In this document: piece by piece, positions 37,243 to 46,872 of the stretch
How positions within the stretch are numbered: position 1 is the stretch's first letter
How the letters are laid out: every line of letters begins with the position of its first letter
From: Chitinophagales bacterium
GTDB taxonomy: Bacteria > Bacteroidota > Bacteroidia > Chitinophagales > JADJOU01
Assembly (NCBI GenBank): GCA_016787225.1
Contig: JAEUUY010000026.1
Span: 108,414-172,413, forward strand
Length of the DNA stretch: 64,000 nt
Reading direction: 5' to 3'
Position numbers and translations under genes: made by a program
Notes under the pieces: model-generated
The model's input: only the letters and a program-made list of their open reading frames with translations
The model's database searches: none
Told to the model about the DNA's origin: nothing

Positions 37243-38646
37243 CTACTTCCCTCCTTTACATTTTTCCAGAAGCCATGCCTTTTCTGCTATTTGAGTAGCC
37301 AGCTCTAGTTCTTTTTTTAGTTTTTTAATTTTAGCTGGGGAGGCTTGATATATTCTGCGTATCATTTTTATAAAATTTAGATAGTTTGTCTTATAACTAT
37401 CAGAGACCACTTTGTTTTTCCGAATGAATTCTTTAAAACTGCTACAGAGAGAGTCAAAGGCATCAGACTCCTTTAATTCAAAATAGTTTTTAAGCAAGAG
37501 TAATTTGGAATTTAGAGAGTAAAAAGCATCATGTCCGAAATCGACTTTCAAGAGTTCATTAAGACTCTCCTTGTATTTTGCATTTTCGAATCGGATTCTA
37601 GCCAGATTAAAATGTCTGCATGATTCCTTCGTAAGCTCTGGCAAACTAGATGTATATTTTTTTATAAAGTCTTCGGCTTTTTTGAATTGTTTTTTTCTTA
37701 AGTATATAAATACTACGTTATTAATCCTACCTGCATTAATATAGCCTTTTATATCAAAGATAGACCTTTCCTCGAAAAGAGTAAATAGTTCATATTGTTC
37801 ATCGATAAACTCAACCTTTCCGCTATTAATCTGATTGGTTGTGAAATTTAACAAAGAGGCTAAAAAATTAACTTTCTCCTCTGCATTCCAGATTTCCAAA
37901 TATTGAAATAAGTCATTTTTGTATTTATAATAATATGCTGGTTCATTTTTATTTATCAGTAAATCTAACAAGTTTAAATATATTAAGAATTCCGGATGGT
38001 CCAATTCCCAGTGTTTATTTTTAATTTCAACGAGTTTCTCAGTTGGTAAATCAACTGGAATAGAACGATATACGTTAGAAAATGATATTAATGAGCAATA
38101 GTTTTTTATAAAGACTAAATCAGAAAATAATTCTGCATTTTTCATAAGATGTGCAATAGATTCGAACTGTTGCTTGACATCCTTGGTAAATGCAAACGAA
38201 TTGACATTGAGTTCCTGACTCTTAAAATAACGCTGTAAAAACTTATACTCAACAGAACTAGGTATTTCTTTCTTTTCTAGATTATATTGAATATTTTTTT
38301 TCACTTTTCTATCTAATAAAAAATCTATCCATACTTTCTCTAAAAATACATTTCCTTTCTTATCTTCTAGTGAAATGACGAATTCGCGTATAGCCTCTAC
38401 AAGCCGATTTAATAAGAACCGCAGTTTGGAATCATTGTATAATTCGTCATCATATACTGCTAGAAAGATAAGCTGCTTATCGAGTAGTTCCAGTTCATTT
38501 CTTAATCTATAATGCATTAAACAGTTGTGGCATTTTATAACAGTGTCGCTGTATTGCCAGTGACTCGTACTAAGGTAGATATCTAAAGTCTTGAGCTCGG
38601 ATTCTGAGAAGGAAGCATAGAGTTCTCCTATAACTGTATTCAGCAT
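37243..38646 (-). CDS. Alpha-helical hypothetical protein
   Basis: 467 residues with no signal peptide or membrane segment, predominantly helical by composition (rich in L, K, E, with many FY pairs), and ending in a lysine-rich tail. The N-terminus (SFSESELKTLDIYLSTS) recalls a widespread family in Bacteroidota whose members start with a motif like LSKKELKxLxxFLxSPY and then run as helical, perhaps TPR-like, hairpins. I know of no function for that family. It is convergent with fumC and divergent from the dockerin protein, so it forms its own transcription unit. Confidence 0.7.
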   Translation of the reverse strand: MLNTVIGELYASFSESELKTLDIYLSTSHWQYSDTVIKCHNCLMHYRLRNELELLDKQLIFLAVYDDELYNDSKLRFLLNRLVEAIREFVISLEDKKGNVFLEKVWIDFLLDRKVKKNIQYNLEKKEIPSSVEYKFLQRYFKSQELNVNSFAFTKDVKQQFESIAHLMKNAELFSDLVFIKNYCSLISFSNVYRSIPVDLPTEKLVEIKNKHWELDHPEFLIYLNLLDLLINKNEPAYYYKYKNDLFQYLEIWNAEEKVNFLASLLNFTTNQINSGKVEFIDEQYELFTLFEERSIFDIKGYINAGRINNVVFIYLRKKQFKKAEDFIKKYTSSLPELTKESCRHFNLARIRFENAKYKESLNELLKVDFGHDAFYSLNSKLLLLKNYFELKESDAFDSLCSSFKEFIRKNKVVSDSYKTNYLNFIKMIRRIYQASPAKIKKLKKELELATQIAEKAWLLEKCKGGK

Positions 38647-38705
38647 ATATATTGTTTATCTAACAAAATTAATATTTTCTTGCGGAACTTATTGAAATTT
38701 AACTT

Positions 38706-38713
38706 TACCTTTG
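38706..38713 (+). promoter_or_regulatory. -7 box upstream of the dockerin-bearing gene
   Basis: TACCTTTG fits TAnnTTTG. The ATG at 38769 follows after 55 bases, and a TTG lies 23 bases upstream near 38680, just within the usual spacing. Confidence 0.4.
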
Positions 38714-38768
38714 TAGTTAAATAGATATAACGAATGAAATCCATTAGTCTAATGAATAATTAAAAAAC

Positions 38769-40160
38769 ATGAAAGCACTTAAATTCAGTATTATCTTATT
38801 AATTATTGGTATTGTCAACAGCTATCAAGCTCAAGTAGATGTTCGTGATGACATATACATATTCAGAAGAGATGTAGCACTCGATTATAAACTAAATGTG
38901 CGAGACAATGATACTCCTTCTGCACAGATAAAAATATTTGGAATCAACAAGATAGGAAGTTCAGCAGGTCTATATTTGGCGGAGGTCATTGATTCTAATT
39001 TTATTAGAGTCAGCAGTAGTAGCCCTGACACATTTAGTGGTTCTTTCACATATAGAGGCAGAGATAACCTTGGCAATATTGATTCGGCTACTGTGAGTTT
39101 TACTAGGGTAAGTCTACCAGCCATCCTAAGACCAGGTGATGCCAACCTAGATAATCTTGTAAATCATTTAGATGTTTTAGCCTTAGGCGTTCAATTCCAA
39201 GCCATAGGCTCTCCTCGACACAATTTAGATACTAATATAACCTTCTCTGTAGCCAAACCAGCGGGAGACTGGCCTAGAATAGTTCAGTCCATAAATGCTA
39301 AACACAGCGACATAGACGGCAATGGTATTGTGAATTTATCAGATTTCGATAAGTTAAAACTAAACATAGGTAGTTCGGCGGGCGTTTATTCTCCTAAATT
39401 AAGTGATACCAATAGTTTAAATAGAATAGAATTTAATATCTCTGATACAATTTTTATAAAATCTATAGATTCAGGTAAAATAAAGGTGCCTATCAAAATA
39501 GTTCAACCGAGTCCTCAACCTAGCTATGGACTTGGGCTTACATTAAGTGTACAGAATAGAAATAAAACTAATCTTCAAGATACCTTTTATAATAAGTATA
39601 GTTATCAACCTATTGGTGGATTCAATCTATGGAATAAATCAAATCAAACTATTCTCTACCTCGAAGATAAAAATTCAAGAATAAATCATACCAATATAGT
39701 TTATTCTAAAACGAACGGAATCAATGACGACATTGGTGCAGATGGTGGAGTTGTAGAAATCATTGTAGATGAGATTCTAATAGGCATTGTAAATAAAGAT
39801 GATGTTGCACGAATTAAACTGAATCTAAAAGATATAGCTTATATTGATAATAGCCATAACCTCATTCCTATAAAACCAGTGTCAAAACATGTATTTATTA
39901 AAAAAGCAGGTGCTTCCATAGCTGGGTTGAGTGAGAATAATTATCAAGTTTATCCTACCTATATTCAGCAAGTATTTACAATTGAAAAAACCAATCTCAA
40001 AATTGAACATTTCTATATATTCAATGCTATAGGACAGTTAATAGAAACAGGTTATTTTCAGGATTCTAAATTGATAATAAATTCTGCAAATTGGGTCAAG
40101 GGCATGTATTTTATCCGCTTCGAGAATAGCAATCAAACCTTTAGATTAATTAAAGAATAG
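38769..40160 (+). CDS. Secreted protein with dockerin-like repeats and T9SS sorting tail
   Basis: 463 residues: signal peptide (about 1-22, ending SYQAQ), an Ig/cadherin-like domain (about 23-113) with the RDNDTP and YRGRDNLGN segments, a dockerin-like pair of calcium loops (D124-N126-D128...D135, and D181-D183-N185...D192) and, after a beta-rich region, a type IX sorting tail from about 390 (YQVYPTYIQQ...KGMYFIRFEN). The two loops are separated by 45 residues, more than in a standard dockerin. Dockerins bind cohesins; no cohesin is seen here, so the loops may simply be calcium-stabilised spacers. It probably reaches the cell surface. Confidence 0.82.
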   Translation: MKALKFSIILLIIGIVNSYQAQVDVRDDIYIFRRDVALDYKLNVRDNDTPSAQIKIFGINKIGSSAGLYLAEVIDSNFIRVSSSSPDTFSGSFTYRGRDNLGNIDSATVSFTRVSLPAILRPGDANLDNLVNHLDVLALGVQFQAIGSPRHNLDTNITFSVAKPAGDWPRIVQSINAKHSDIDGNGIVNLSDFDKLKLNIGSSAGVYSPKLSDTNSLNRIEFNISDTIFIKSIDSGKIKVPIKIVQPSPQPSYGLGLTLSVQNRNKTNLQDTFYNKYSYQPIGGFNLWNKSNQTILYLEDKNSRINHTNIVYSKTNGINDDIGADGGVVEIIVDEILIGIVNKDDVARIKLNLKDIAYIDNSHNLIPIKPVSKHVFIKKAGASIAGLSENNYQVYPTYIQQVFTIEKTNLKIEHFYIFNAIGQLIETGYFQDSKLIINSANWVKGMYFIRFENSNQTFRLIKE

Positions 40161-40278
40161 TTAATAATATTTAAAATATATTTTAATCTGAATATATAAC
40201 AGTTTGATTTAGAAAGATATTATTGTTAAACAACTAAATGTTAATAAATATTTTAAGATATAAAAGTCTTTAATTGCA

Positions 40279-40286
40279 TAGATTTG
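40279..40286 (+). promoter_or_regulatory. -7 box upstream of the Rrf2/cco operon
   Basis: TAGATTTG fits TAnnTTTG and lies 17 bases before the ATG at 40304. It falls inside the longer frame that would start with an upstream codon at 40274, so it supports the shorter regulator. No good -33 TTG; expression may depend on an activator or the regulator itself. Confidence 0.4.
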
Positions 40287-40303
40287 CTTCGTTAAAAAAC
40301 GAT

Positions 40304-40741
40304 ATGCTATCTAAGTCTTGCGAATACGCTCTTAAATCCATACTATACATCACCAAACACTCTCAAAATTTGGAGCGTGTAGGTGCTAAAAATATATCGG
40401 ATGACCTTGGAATTCCATATCATTTCGCTGCGAAATTACTTCAAATTTTAGCCAAAGCGGATATCATTAGCTCACAGAAAGGTCCTAATGGTGGATTTTA
40501 TCTAACCGATGATAATCTCAAACATTCCCTCGCGGATGTGGTGCGGGCTATCGACGGCAATGGCATTTTTGTCAATTGTATTTTAGGACTCAAGACCTGC
40601 TCTGCAAGCCGACCATGCCCTTTGCATCACGAATTTGCGGATATCAAAACAAAAATAACAAAAGGCTTTGAAGGAACTCGACTCGATGAGTTCCAAGAGA
40701 AGCTTTTATCTGGGGAATTTTATCTCAATAATTTAAGGTAG
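40304..40741 (+). CDS. Rrf2-family Fe-S transcription regulator
   Basis: 145 residues from the ATG at 40304. The N-terminal winged-helix begins MLSKSCEYALKS and includes the recognition region (DDLGIPYHFAAKLLQILAKADII) and the wing (SSQKGPNGGFYL). Three cysteines, C92, C99 and C105, with C-x6-C-x5-C spacing match the Fe-S cluster ligands of IscR/NsrR-type Rrf2 proteins. The stop codon is immediately followed by the ATG of ccoI, so the regulator and the oxidase-assembly genes are translated from one message. It plausibly senses oxygen, NO or Fe-S status to control the cbb3 oxidase genes, but this is inference. Confidence 0.85.
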   Translation: MLSKSCEYALKSILYITKHSQNLERVGAKNISDDLGIPYHFAAKLLQILAKADIISSQKGPNGGFYLTDDNLKHSLADVVRAIDGNGIFVNCILGLKTCSASRPCPLHHEFADIKTKITKGFEGTRLDEFQEKLLSGEFYLNNLR

Positions 40742-43147
40742 ATGGAAAGCATAGTTCAAACACATTGTCACCATTGTCAGCTTCCTATTAAAGATAATAA
40801 GGTATTATTTGCTGATTATGAATTCTGCTGTCACGGCTGCGAATCTGTTTATAGATTGCTCAACGATCATAACCTTTGCCAATATTATGAACTGGCTGAA
40901 AATGCTGGTTTAAAAATAGACGCAAATTCTAATTCCAATAAGTACGATTATCTCGACAAGGAAAAGGTGAAAGCTAAACTCCTTGGTTATTCAGACGGAA
41001 AAATGGCTCATGTCGTTTTTTATATACCGCATATCCACTGCAATAGCTGCCTATGGCTACTTGAGAGACTTTATAAGCTCAATGAGAATGTCCTATTCAC
41101 GGAAGTACATTTTGAGAAAAAAGAGGTCTTTATAAAATTTGATATATCGAAATTATCTATCAAAAATCTTGTAAAGTTGCTGGCAAGTATAGGCTATGAG
41201 CCATATATACAGCTTGATGAAACCAGAGATGTTAAGACGGCTAATTCAAGAACCGAAATGCTCAAACTTGGCATTAGTGGATTTTGCTTTGCGAATATCA
41301 TGATGCTTAGTCTGCCTGAGTACTTTTCACAAGGTATGATTTATGAAGCGAGTATCAAAAAAGCCTTACCTCTTATTTCTTTGGCACTATCGCTGCCGGT
41401 ATTTTTCTATACTGCTTTAGATTTTTTCATTCCTTCGTATAAAAATTTAAAGAAAGGCATACTTATAATAGACCTTCCAGTTTCAATAGCTGTCATTATT
41501 ACATTTAGTAGAAGTTTATATGACATGTACTTTGGTATTAGCAATGGCTACCTTGATAGCATGACTGGTATCGTATTCTTTATGCTTATCGGTCGTTGGT
41601 TGCAAAATAGAACGCATACCACACTTCAATTTGATAGAAACTATAAAGCCTATTTCCCTATAGCAGTAGAGCGTATCGCAGATGAGCATCAGGAAATAGT
41701 AGCCATTGAAGAAATAAAAGAAAAAGATGTCATTAAAATATATGCGAATGAAATCATACCTGTAGATGCTCTTCTTTCAAAAGGTAAAGCATTGATTGAT
41801 TATAGCTTCGTGAATGGAGAAAGTACCCCAGTAGAAGTTAATAATGGAGAATATATCTATGCAGGTGGCAAACAACTCGATGGTGCTATAGAACTCGTAG
41901 TCATGAAACGCCACAATCAAAGTCACTTGACCTCTCTATGGAATCACCAGGCATTTCAACATAATAAATCAGAAACCAAAGCCACAAGTATCGATGATAT
42001 AGGGATGAAATTTACGCTAGTTGTTATACTATTGAGCATCCTAGCTGGTGGATACTGGTATAATATAGGTAGAATAGACCTCATGTGGAATGCGATAACC
42101 ACGGTGCTTATCGTCGCTTGTCCATGTGCTCTGCTTCTCGCCAGCAATTTTACCAATGGTCATTTTATGCGTATCCTCAGTCAGTATAAATTCTACCTGC
42201 GCGATGCTTCCGTTATACAGAAAATGTTTCAAATCAATCATATTGTTTTTGATAAAACAGGTACCCTCACCAAGTCGGATGCAAGCCATATCAGCTATGA
42301 GGGACAAACTTTGACAGAGGATGAAAAGAAAGAAATTGCTGCAATATTGTCTCATTCTAACCATACGCTAGCTAGGGCTGCTGTGCAGTACCTAGGGAAC
42401 GCAGAATGGTCAAGTGAGGCCAATGTCAAAGAACACACCGGGCTGGGACTAGAAGGTTGGATTCATGATAAATACTATAAAATAGGTTCAGATAAATATT
42501 GCTCACAATCTGAAACTCCTGCCTCTAAAATCAATATCATAATCGACAATGTCTATATAGGTAAGCTTCATTTCAGAAACGTATATCGCAATGGAATAGC
42601 ACGCCTGATAGAAAATCTAAAATCAAAAATGGCTTTTTCAGTCATATCGGGAGACAATGCGAGTGAACAAGAAAATCTAACTAAAGTAATGCCTCTTGAT
42701 AGTGAGATAAAATTTAATCAAACACCTCATGATAAGCTTAGCTATATCCAAAACTTGCGGTCCAAAGGTGATAAAGTACTTATGGTAGGTGATGGACTCA
42801 ATGATGCTGGAGCATTTCAAGTCAGTGATGTAGCTATAGCCCTGACTGAAAAAAACAATTATTTTAATCCTGCTTCCGACATCATTATGTCCGCCGACAA
42901 TTTAAGCCATTTGGATAAATTGTTAAGTTTCGTGCAAAAGAACAAAACTGTGACTATGGTCATATTTCTTTATTCCATACTGTATAATATTGTAGGTCTT
43001 TATTTCGCACTGAGAGGTGAATTATCGCCCGTAATTGCTGCAATATTGATGCCGATTAGCTCTATAACCATTGTATTATCCGTTCAAATAATGACAGAAT
43101 ATTATCATAGAAAAATTTTAAAAAATAAATTATGGAAATACTCTTAA
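40742..43147 (+). CDS. ccoI: Copper-transporting P1B-type ATPase for cbb3 oxidase assembly
   Basis: 801 residues. Supplies copper to cbb3 oxidase (CcoI/FixI). The N-terminus has a cysteine-rich metal-binding region (CHHCQLPI and CCHGCESVY), then an HMA domain with HCNSC. The transmembrane metal site is the CPC motif in IVACPCALLLASN; the phosphorylation motif is DKTGTLT, and the hinge is GDGLNDAGAF. Eight transmembrane segments fit the family. It starts one base after the regulator's stop, and ccoS overlaps its last 16 bases, which indicates translational coupling of all three. Confidence 0.93.
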   Translation: MESIVQTHCHHCQLPIKDNKVLFADYEFCCHGCESVYRLLNDHNLCQYYELAENAGLKIDANSNSNKYDYLDKEKVKAKLLGYSDGKMAHVVFYIPHIHCNSCLWLLERLYKLNENVLFTEVHFEKKEVFIKFDISKLSIKNLVKLLASIGYEPYIQLDETRDVKTANSRTEMLKLGISGFCFANIMMLSLPEYFSQGMIYEASIKKALPLISLALSLPVFFYTALDFFIPSYKNLKKGILIIDLPVSIAVIITFSRSLYDMYFGISNGYLDSMTGIVFFMLIGRWLQNRTHTTLQFDRNYKAYFPIAVERIADEHQEIVAIEEIKEKDVIKIYANEIIPVDALLSKGKALIDYSFVNGESTPVEVNNGEYIYAGGKQLDGAIELVVMKRHNQSHLTSLWNHQAFQHNKSETKATSIDDIGMKFTLVVILLSILAGGYWYNIGRIDLMWNAITTVLIVACPCALLLASNFTNGHFMRILSQYKFYLRDASVIQKMFQINHIVFDKTGTLTKSDASHISYEGQTLTEDEKKEIAAILSHSNHTLARAAVQYLGNAEWSSEANVKEHTGLGLEGWIHDKYYKIGSDKYCSQSETPASKINIIIDNVYIGKLHFRNVYRNGIARLIENLKSKMAFSVISGDNASEQENLTKVMPLDSEIKFNQTPHDKLSYIQNLRSKGDKVLMVGDGLNDAGAFQVSDVAIALTEKNNYFNPASDIIMSADNLSHLDKLLSFVQKNKTVTMVIFLYSILYNIVGLYFALRGELSPVIAAILMPISSITIVLSVQIMTEYYHRKILKNKLWKYS

Positions 43148-43308
43148 TGCTCATGGTCGCAAGTTTTATTATCTCTGGAGGTTTTCTAATAGCCTTTATA
43201 TGGAATGTAAAATCTGGTCAGTTTGACGACACCTATGGTCCTTCTCAGAAAATACTCTTTGAAGATTCTATATCTACTAAAGAAATAAACCCAACTAAAA
43301 ATAATTAA
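43132..43308 (+). CDS. ccoS: cbb3 oxidase maturation protein CcoS
   Basis: 58 residues beginning MEILLMLMVASFIISGG: one transmembrane helix, then the conserved W-x-x-x-SGQFDD region (NVKSGQFDDTYGP), which is the hallmark of CcoS. It starts within the last codons of ccoI in another frame, overlapping 16 bases, as ccoS does in most cbb3 clusters. CcoS is needed for cofactor insertion into the oxidase. Confidence 0.88.
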   Translation: MEILLMLMVASFIISGGFLIAFIWNVKSGQFDDTYGPSQKILFEDSISTKEINPTKNN

Positions 43309-43343
43309 ATAAAAAATTTATCACCTAAATCAAATTTTCAATT

Positions 43344-45467
43344 ATGCAAGTAGAAAAATTTCATTATGACAATCGACTTCCCAAGATGTTTGCGCAAGCT
43401 ACCATTTTTTGGGGCTTCGTAGGCATGCTTCTTGGTTTGATAGCTGCCATCCAGCTTATTCATCCCTTCTTCAATTTCTCGGATTATTTTCCTCATTTGG
43501 CATTTGGGAGATTGAGACCGGTACACACAAATGCCGTTATTTTTGCATTTGTTGGTAATGGTATTTTTACCGCTATTTACTATGCTTTGCCTCGAGTACT
43601 CAAGACACCTATGTGGAGCCGCGCTTTAGGCAACATACACTTTTGGGGTTGGCAATTGCTTATAGTCATGGCGGCTGTGACGCTTCTGTTTGGGTATACA
43701 ACGGGTAAAGAATATGCTGAACTGGAGTGGCCATTGGATATCTGGATTACGCTTATTTGGGTTGTATTTGGAGTCAATATGTTCGGAACTATCCTGACGA
43801 GAAGAGAGCGATATATGTATGTGGCTGTGTGGTTTTTTATAGCCTCTTGGGTTACTGTAGCGGTGCTACATATTGTCAATTCTTTTGAACTTCCTATTTC
43901 GTTTACTGCATTGAAAAGTTATTCACTCTATGCTGGAGTACAAGATGCATTAGTACAATGGTGGTATGGACACAATGCGGTAGCATTTTTCTTGACTACG
44001 CCGTACTTAGGTGTCATGTATTATTTCCTTCCAAAAGCAGCTGAGCGTCCGGTATATTCATATAGATTGAGTATTGTTCACTTCTGGACATTGATTTTCT
44101 TGTATATATGGGCAGGTCCTCACCACTTACTTTATACTGCGCTTCCAGACTGGGCACAGTCATTAGGAACAGTATTTTCCGTTATGCTTATCCTTCCTAG
44201 CTGGGGTGGTATGCTCAATGGTTTATTTACTTTGAGAGGAGCTTGGGATAAAGTCGCTTCTGACCCTGTATTAAAATTTATGGTGGTAGCAATTACCTGC
44301 TATGGTATGGCTACATTTGAAGGTCCTATGCTATCTTTGAAAAATGTCAATGCGATATCACACTATACCGACTGGACAGTAGGTCACGTGCATATTGGCG
44401 CCTTAGGTTGGAATGGATTTTTGACCTTTGCGGTTATGTATTGGCTATTCCCTAGAATGTACAATACCAAACTATATTCTACCAAACTGGCTTCTACACA
44501 CTTCTGGATAGGGACTTTAGGTATCATTATCTATGCTATCCCTATGTATTGGTCAGCATTCAGAACCTATTTTATGTTGAAGTCTTTCACCCCTGAAGGT
44601 CAACTTCAGTATCAGTTTATGGATGCTGTGCAGAGCGTACTTCCATTCTACATTATGCGTGCTGTGGGTGGCACCTTGTATTTAGCTGGTGTAGTACTTA
44701 TGATTTACAATCTCATCAAGACATGTGCTAGCGGAAAATTCGTAGCGAGTGAGGAAGCAGAAGCTCCAGCATTGGCAAAGGATTATACCCCAGCGGCGGG
44801 AGTTCATTGGCACAATATATTTGAGCGTAAACCAATGCTTATGTTAGGTACTGCTTTAGTCGTGATTCTTATTGGTGGTATTGTAGAATTTGTACCTACT
44901 TTTCTAGTAAAATCAAATGTACCTACCATAGCCAGTGTGAAACCATACACTCCTCTTGAATTGCAAGGTAGAGATATTTATATAAGAGAAGGTTGTTACA
45001 ATTGTCATTCACAAATGATACGACCATTCCGATATGAAGTGAAGCGATATGGCGAATACTCCAAAGCAGGTGAGTTTGTTTACGACCACCCGTTCCAATT
45101 TGGAAGTAAGCGTACAGGACCAGATTTAGCACGCGAAGGTGGATTGAGACCGAATAGCTGGCACTTCAATCACATGCTAGACCCTCAGTCTATGGCTAGT
45201 GGCTCTATAATGCCTACCTATCCAAGTCTCTTTGATAATGATATAGACAAAGGAACAACAGCTTCTAAGATTCACACCATGCGAAATCTCGGCGTACCTT
45301 ATCCTGATAATTATGAGGCACAGGCTAATGCAGACCTAGAGAAGCAAGCTGGTGAAATTGTAGCTAACCTAAAGCAAGATAAAATAGCTGCTGATCCCAA
45401 TAAAGAAATCATAGCGCTGATAGCCTATCTACAGCGTTTAGGAACAGATATCAAAAACGAGAAATAA
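43344..45467 (+). CDS. ccoNO: Fused cbb3 cytochrome oxidase subunit CcoN-CcoO
   Basis: 707 residues joining the catalytic haem-copper subunit and the monohaem cytochrome c subunit. The CcoN part has about 12 hydrophobic helices with the histidine ligands in RLRPVHTNAVIF, WWYGHNAVAFF (copper site, WYGHNAV), WAGPHHLLYT and GHVHIGALGWN. The CcoO part begins about residue 490 and has one membrane anchor and a single c-type haem site, CYNCH at 551-555, in REGCYNCHSQMIRPF. The fusion is characteristic of Bacteroidota. It reduces O2 to water at high affinity, with proton pumping. Confidence 0.95.
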   Translation: MQVEKFHYDNRLPKMFAQATIFWGFVGMLLGLIAAIQLIHPFFNFSDYFPHLAFGRLRPVHTNAVIFAFVGNGIFTAIYYALPRVLKTPMWSRALGNIHFWGWQLLIVMAAVTLLFGYTTGKEYAELEWPLDIWITLIWVVFGVNMFGTILTRRERYMYVAVWFFIASWVTVAVLHIVNSFELPISFTALKSYSLYAGVQDALVQWWYGHNAVAFFLTTPYLGVMYYFLPKAAERPVYSYRLSIVHFWTLIFLYIWAGPHHLLYTALPDWAQSLGTVFSVMLILPSWGGMLNGLFTLRGAWDKVASDPVLKFMVVAITCYGMATFEGPMLSLKNVNAISHYTDWTVGHVHIGALGWNGFLTFAVMYWLFPRMYNTKLYSTKLASTHFWIGTLGIIIYAIPMYWSAFRTYFMLKSFTPEGQLQYQFMDAVQSVLPFYIMRAVGGTLYLAGVVLMIYNLIKTCASGKFVASEEAEAPALAKDYTPAAGVHWHNIFERKPMLMLGTALVVILIGGIVEFVPTFLVKSNVPTIASVKPYTPLELQGRDIYIREGCYNCHSQMIRPFRYEVKRYGEYSKAGEFVYDHPFQFGSKRTGPDLAREGGLRPNSWHFNHMLDPQSMASGSIMPTYPSLFDNDIDKGTTASKIHTMRNLGVPYPDNYEAQANADLEKQAGEIVANLKQDKIAADPNKEIIALIAYLQRLGTDIKNEK

Positions 45468-45497
45468 ATTTATCTATAACTATTAAATCTATCGAAC

Positions 45498-45695
45498 ATG
45501 AAAATGTCAAATTATTTAGTGGAAATAGCAGGAGTATCAATATATCCGATTATCTCCTTATTGCTATTCGTAGTGTTTTTCGTAGGAGTTCTCGTCTGGG
45601 TTTTCTTTATGGATAAAAATAAAGTGAACTATATCGCCAACCTACCTTTTGGTCATAACGAGAAAGACAATCATTCTTCCAATCAATCATCTTAA
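45498..45695 (+). CDS. ccoQ: Small cbb3 oxidase subunit CcoQ
   Basis: 65 residues with one membrane-spanning helix (IYPIISLLLFVVFFVGVLVWVFF) followed by a charged tail (MDKNKVNYIANLPF). Size, single helix and the position between ccoNO and ccoP identify it. CcoQ stabilises or assists assembly of the oxidase. The tail ends in a serine/asparagine-rich stretch with no conserved features. Confidence 0.8.
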   Translation: MKMSNYLVEIAGVSIYPIISLLLFVVFFVGVLVWVFFMDKNKVNYIANLPFGHNEKDNHSSNQSS

Positions 45696-45708
45696 AATCT
45701 AATTCAAT

Positions 45709-46851
45709 ATGTATAATAACGTAAAAAAAATAAGCGTCAGCCTCCTTTTAGGCATAGCTTCAATGACTATGTTTGCCCAAGGGGCAGCGAGTGAGGTGGC
45801 AGAACCTGGCCTATGGGAAAGTATCAGCATAATAGACAAAATGCTTTTGCTCATTGCTATAGTTTTGCTAATTCCTATTTTCTACTTTAGTCGAATATTC
45901 AATTGGTCATTGAAGCATTATTTGAATAATAAACTAAACAACAAGTTGAACTCAGCAATATGGGTAGTCCTATTATCACTGCCTGCTATACTATCAGCTC
46001 AGAATAACACGGCCACTCCTTCGTATTTCGATGGATTCAATTTCTTGCGTTGGTTTCTTATTCTAGTAATTATTCTAGAAGCTTTTGTTCTCGCGTTCTT
46101 TGGTAAATTATTATTTAATCAATTTGAACTGTTTGAAGGTAAAGGCGAAGAAAAGCTAGAAGCTAAGAGCTGGTTTGTAGAATGGTGGAATAAGATGAAT
46201 AACTTTGGCACTCGAGAAGAAGAGGAAAGAATAGATACAGGTCACAATTACGATGGTATTCGTGAATTGGACAACAATATTCCAGCTTGGTTTACCGCAG
46301 CATTTGTGGCATGTGTTCTATTTGCAGTAGTGTATATGTATCTGTATCATATCGAAAGCTCACTACCACTTTCAGCCGAAGAATATACGCAAGAAGTAGA
46401 GGCAGCTGAGTTAGCTCACCAACAGTATTTAAAAACTGCAGGGTCATCAGTCGATGAAAATAATTTGGTTTTAACCATGGATAAAGCAGATATCGCTGAA
46501 GGTGCGAAATTATTTGCTGCCAACTGCGCTGCTTGTCACCTAGCAGATGGCGGTGGATTGCAAGGTCCAAACCTTACGGATGACAATTGGGTACTAGGCT
46601 GTGCAGATAAGGATATTTATAAGACTATCAAATATGGTGGAACCAAAGGCAAAGGTATGCAAGCATGGGGCTCCATCTTTAACGATAAGCAAATTACTCA
46701 ATTGGCTAGCTTTGTCAAGAGTCTTCATGGCACCAAACCTGCAACTCCTAAAGCAGCAGAAGGTAGCCCATGCTCTATGGCAGCGGCTGCGACCAATGCT
46801 GCACCTGCAGACAGCACAGTAAAAGACAGTACCGCTTTAGCAACTAAATAA
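45709..46851 (+). CDS. ccoP: cbb3 oxidase subunit CcoP, single c-haem form
   Basis: 380 residues. The N-terminal part contains several hydrophobic segments (about 42-63, 84-100, 112-135 and 194-215), of which the last anchors the periplasmic cytochrome domain. That domain has one haem site only, CAACH at 273-277, in NCAACHLADGGGLQGPNL, followed by the KGMQAWG axial-ligand region. The classic proteobacterial CcoP has two CxxCH motifs and is about 300 residues, so this one is a single-haem, N-terminally extended type. Ends with an alanine/threonine-rich tail. Confidence 0.88.
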   Translation: MYNNVKKISVSLLLGIASMTMFAQGAASEVAEPGLWESISIIDKMLLLIAIVLLIPIFYFSRIFNWSLKHYLNNKLNNKLNSAIWVVLLSLPAILSAQNNTATPSYFDGFNFLRWFLILVIILEAFVLAFFGKLLFNQFELFEGKGEEKLEAKSWFVEWWNKMNNFGTREEEERIDTGHNYDGIRELDNNIPAWFTAAFVACVLFAVVYMYLYHIESSLPLSAEEYTQEVEAAELAHQQYLKTAGSSVDENNLVLTMDKADIAEGAKLFAANCAACHLADGGGLQGPNLTDDNWVLGCADKDIYKTIKYGGTKGKGMQAWGSIFNDKQITQLASFVKSLHGTKPATPKAAEGSPCSMAAAATNAAPADSTVKDSTALATK

Positions 46852-46872
46852 TTTAAAAGAAATATGTAAAGA

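Noticed and set aside
38769..40160. Cellulosome component because of dockerin loops
   Set aside because: No cohesin or carbohydrase genes are nearby, the loops are unusually spaced, and the protein has a T9SS tail; dockerin-like repeats occur in many unrelated secreted proteins.
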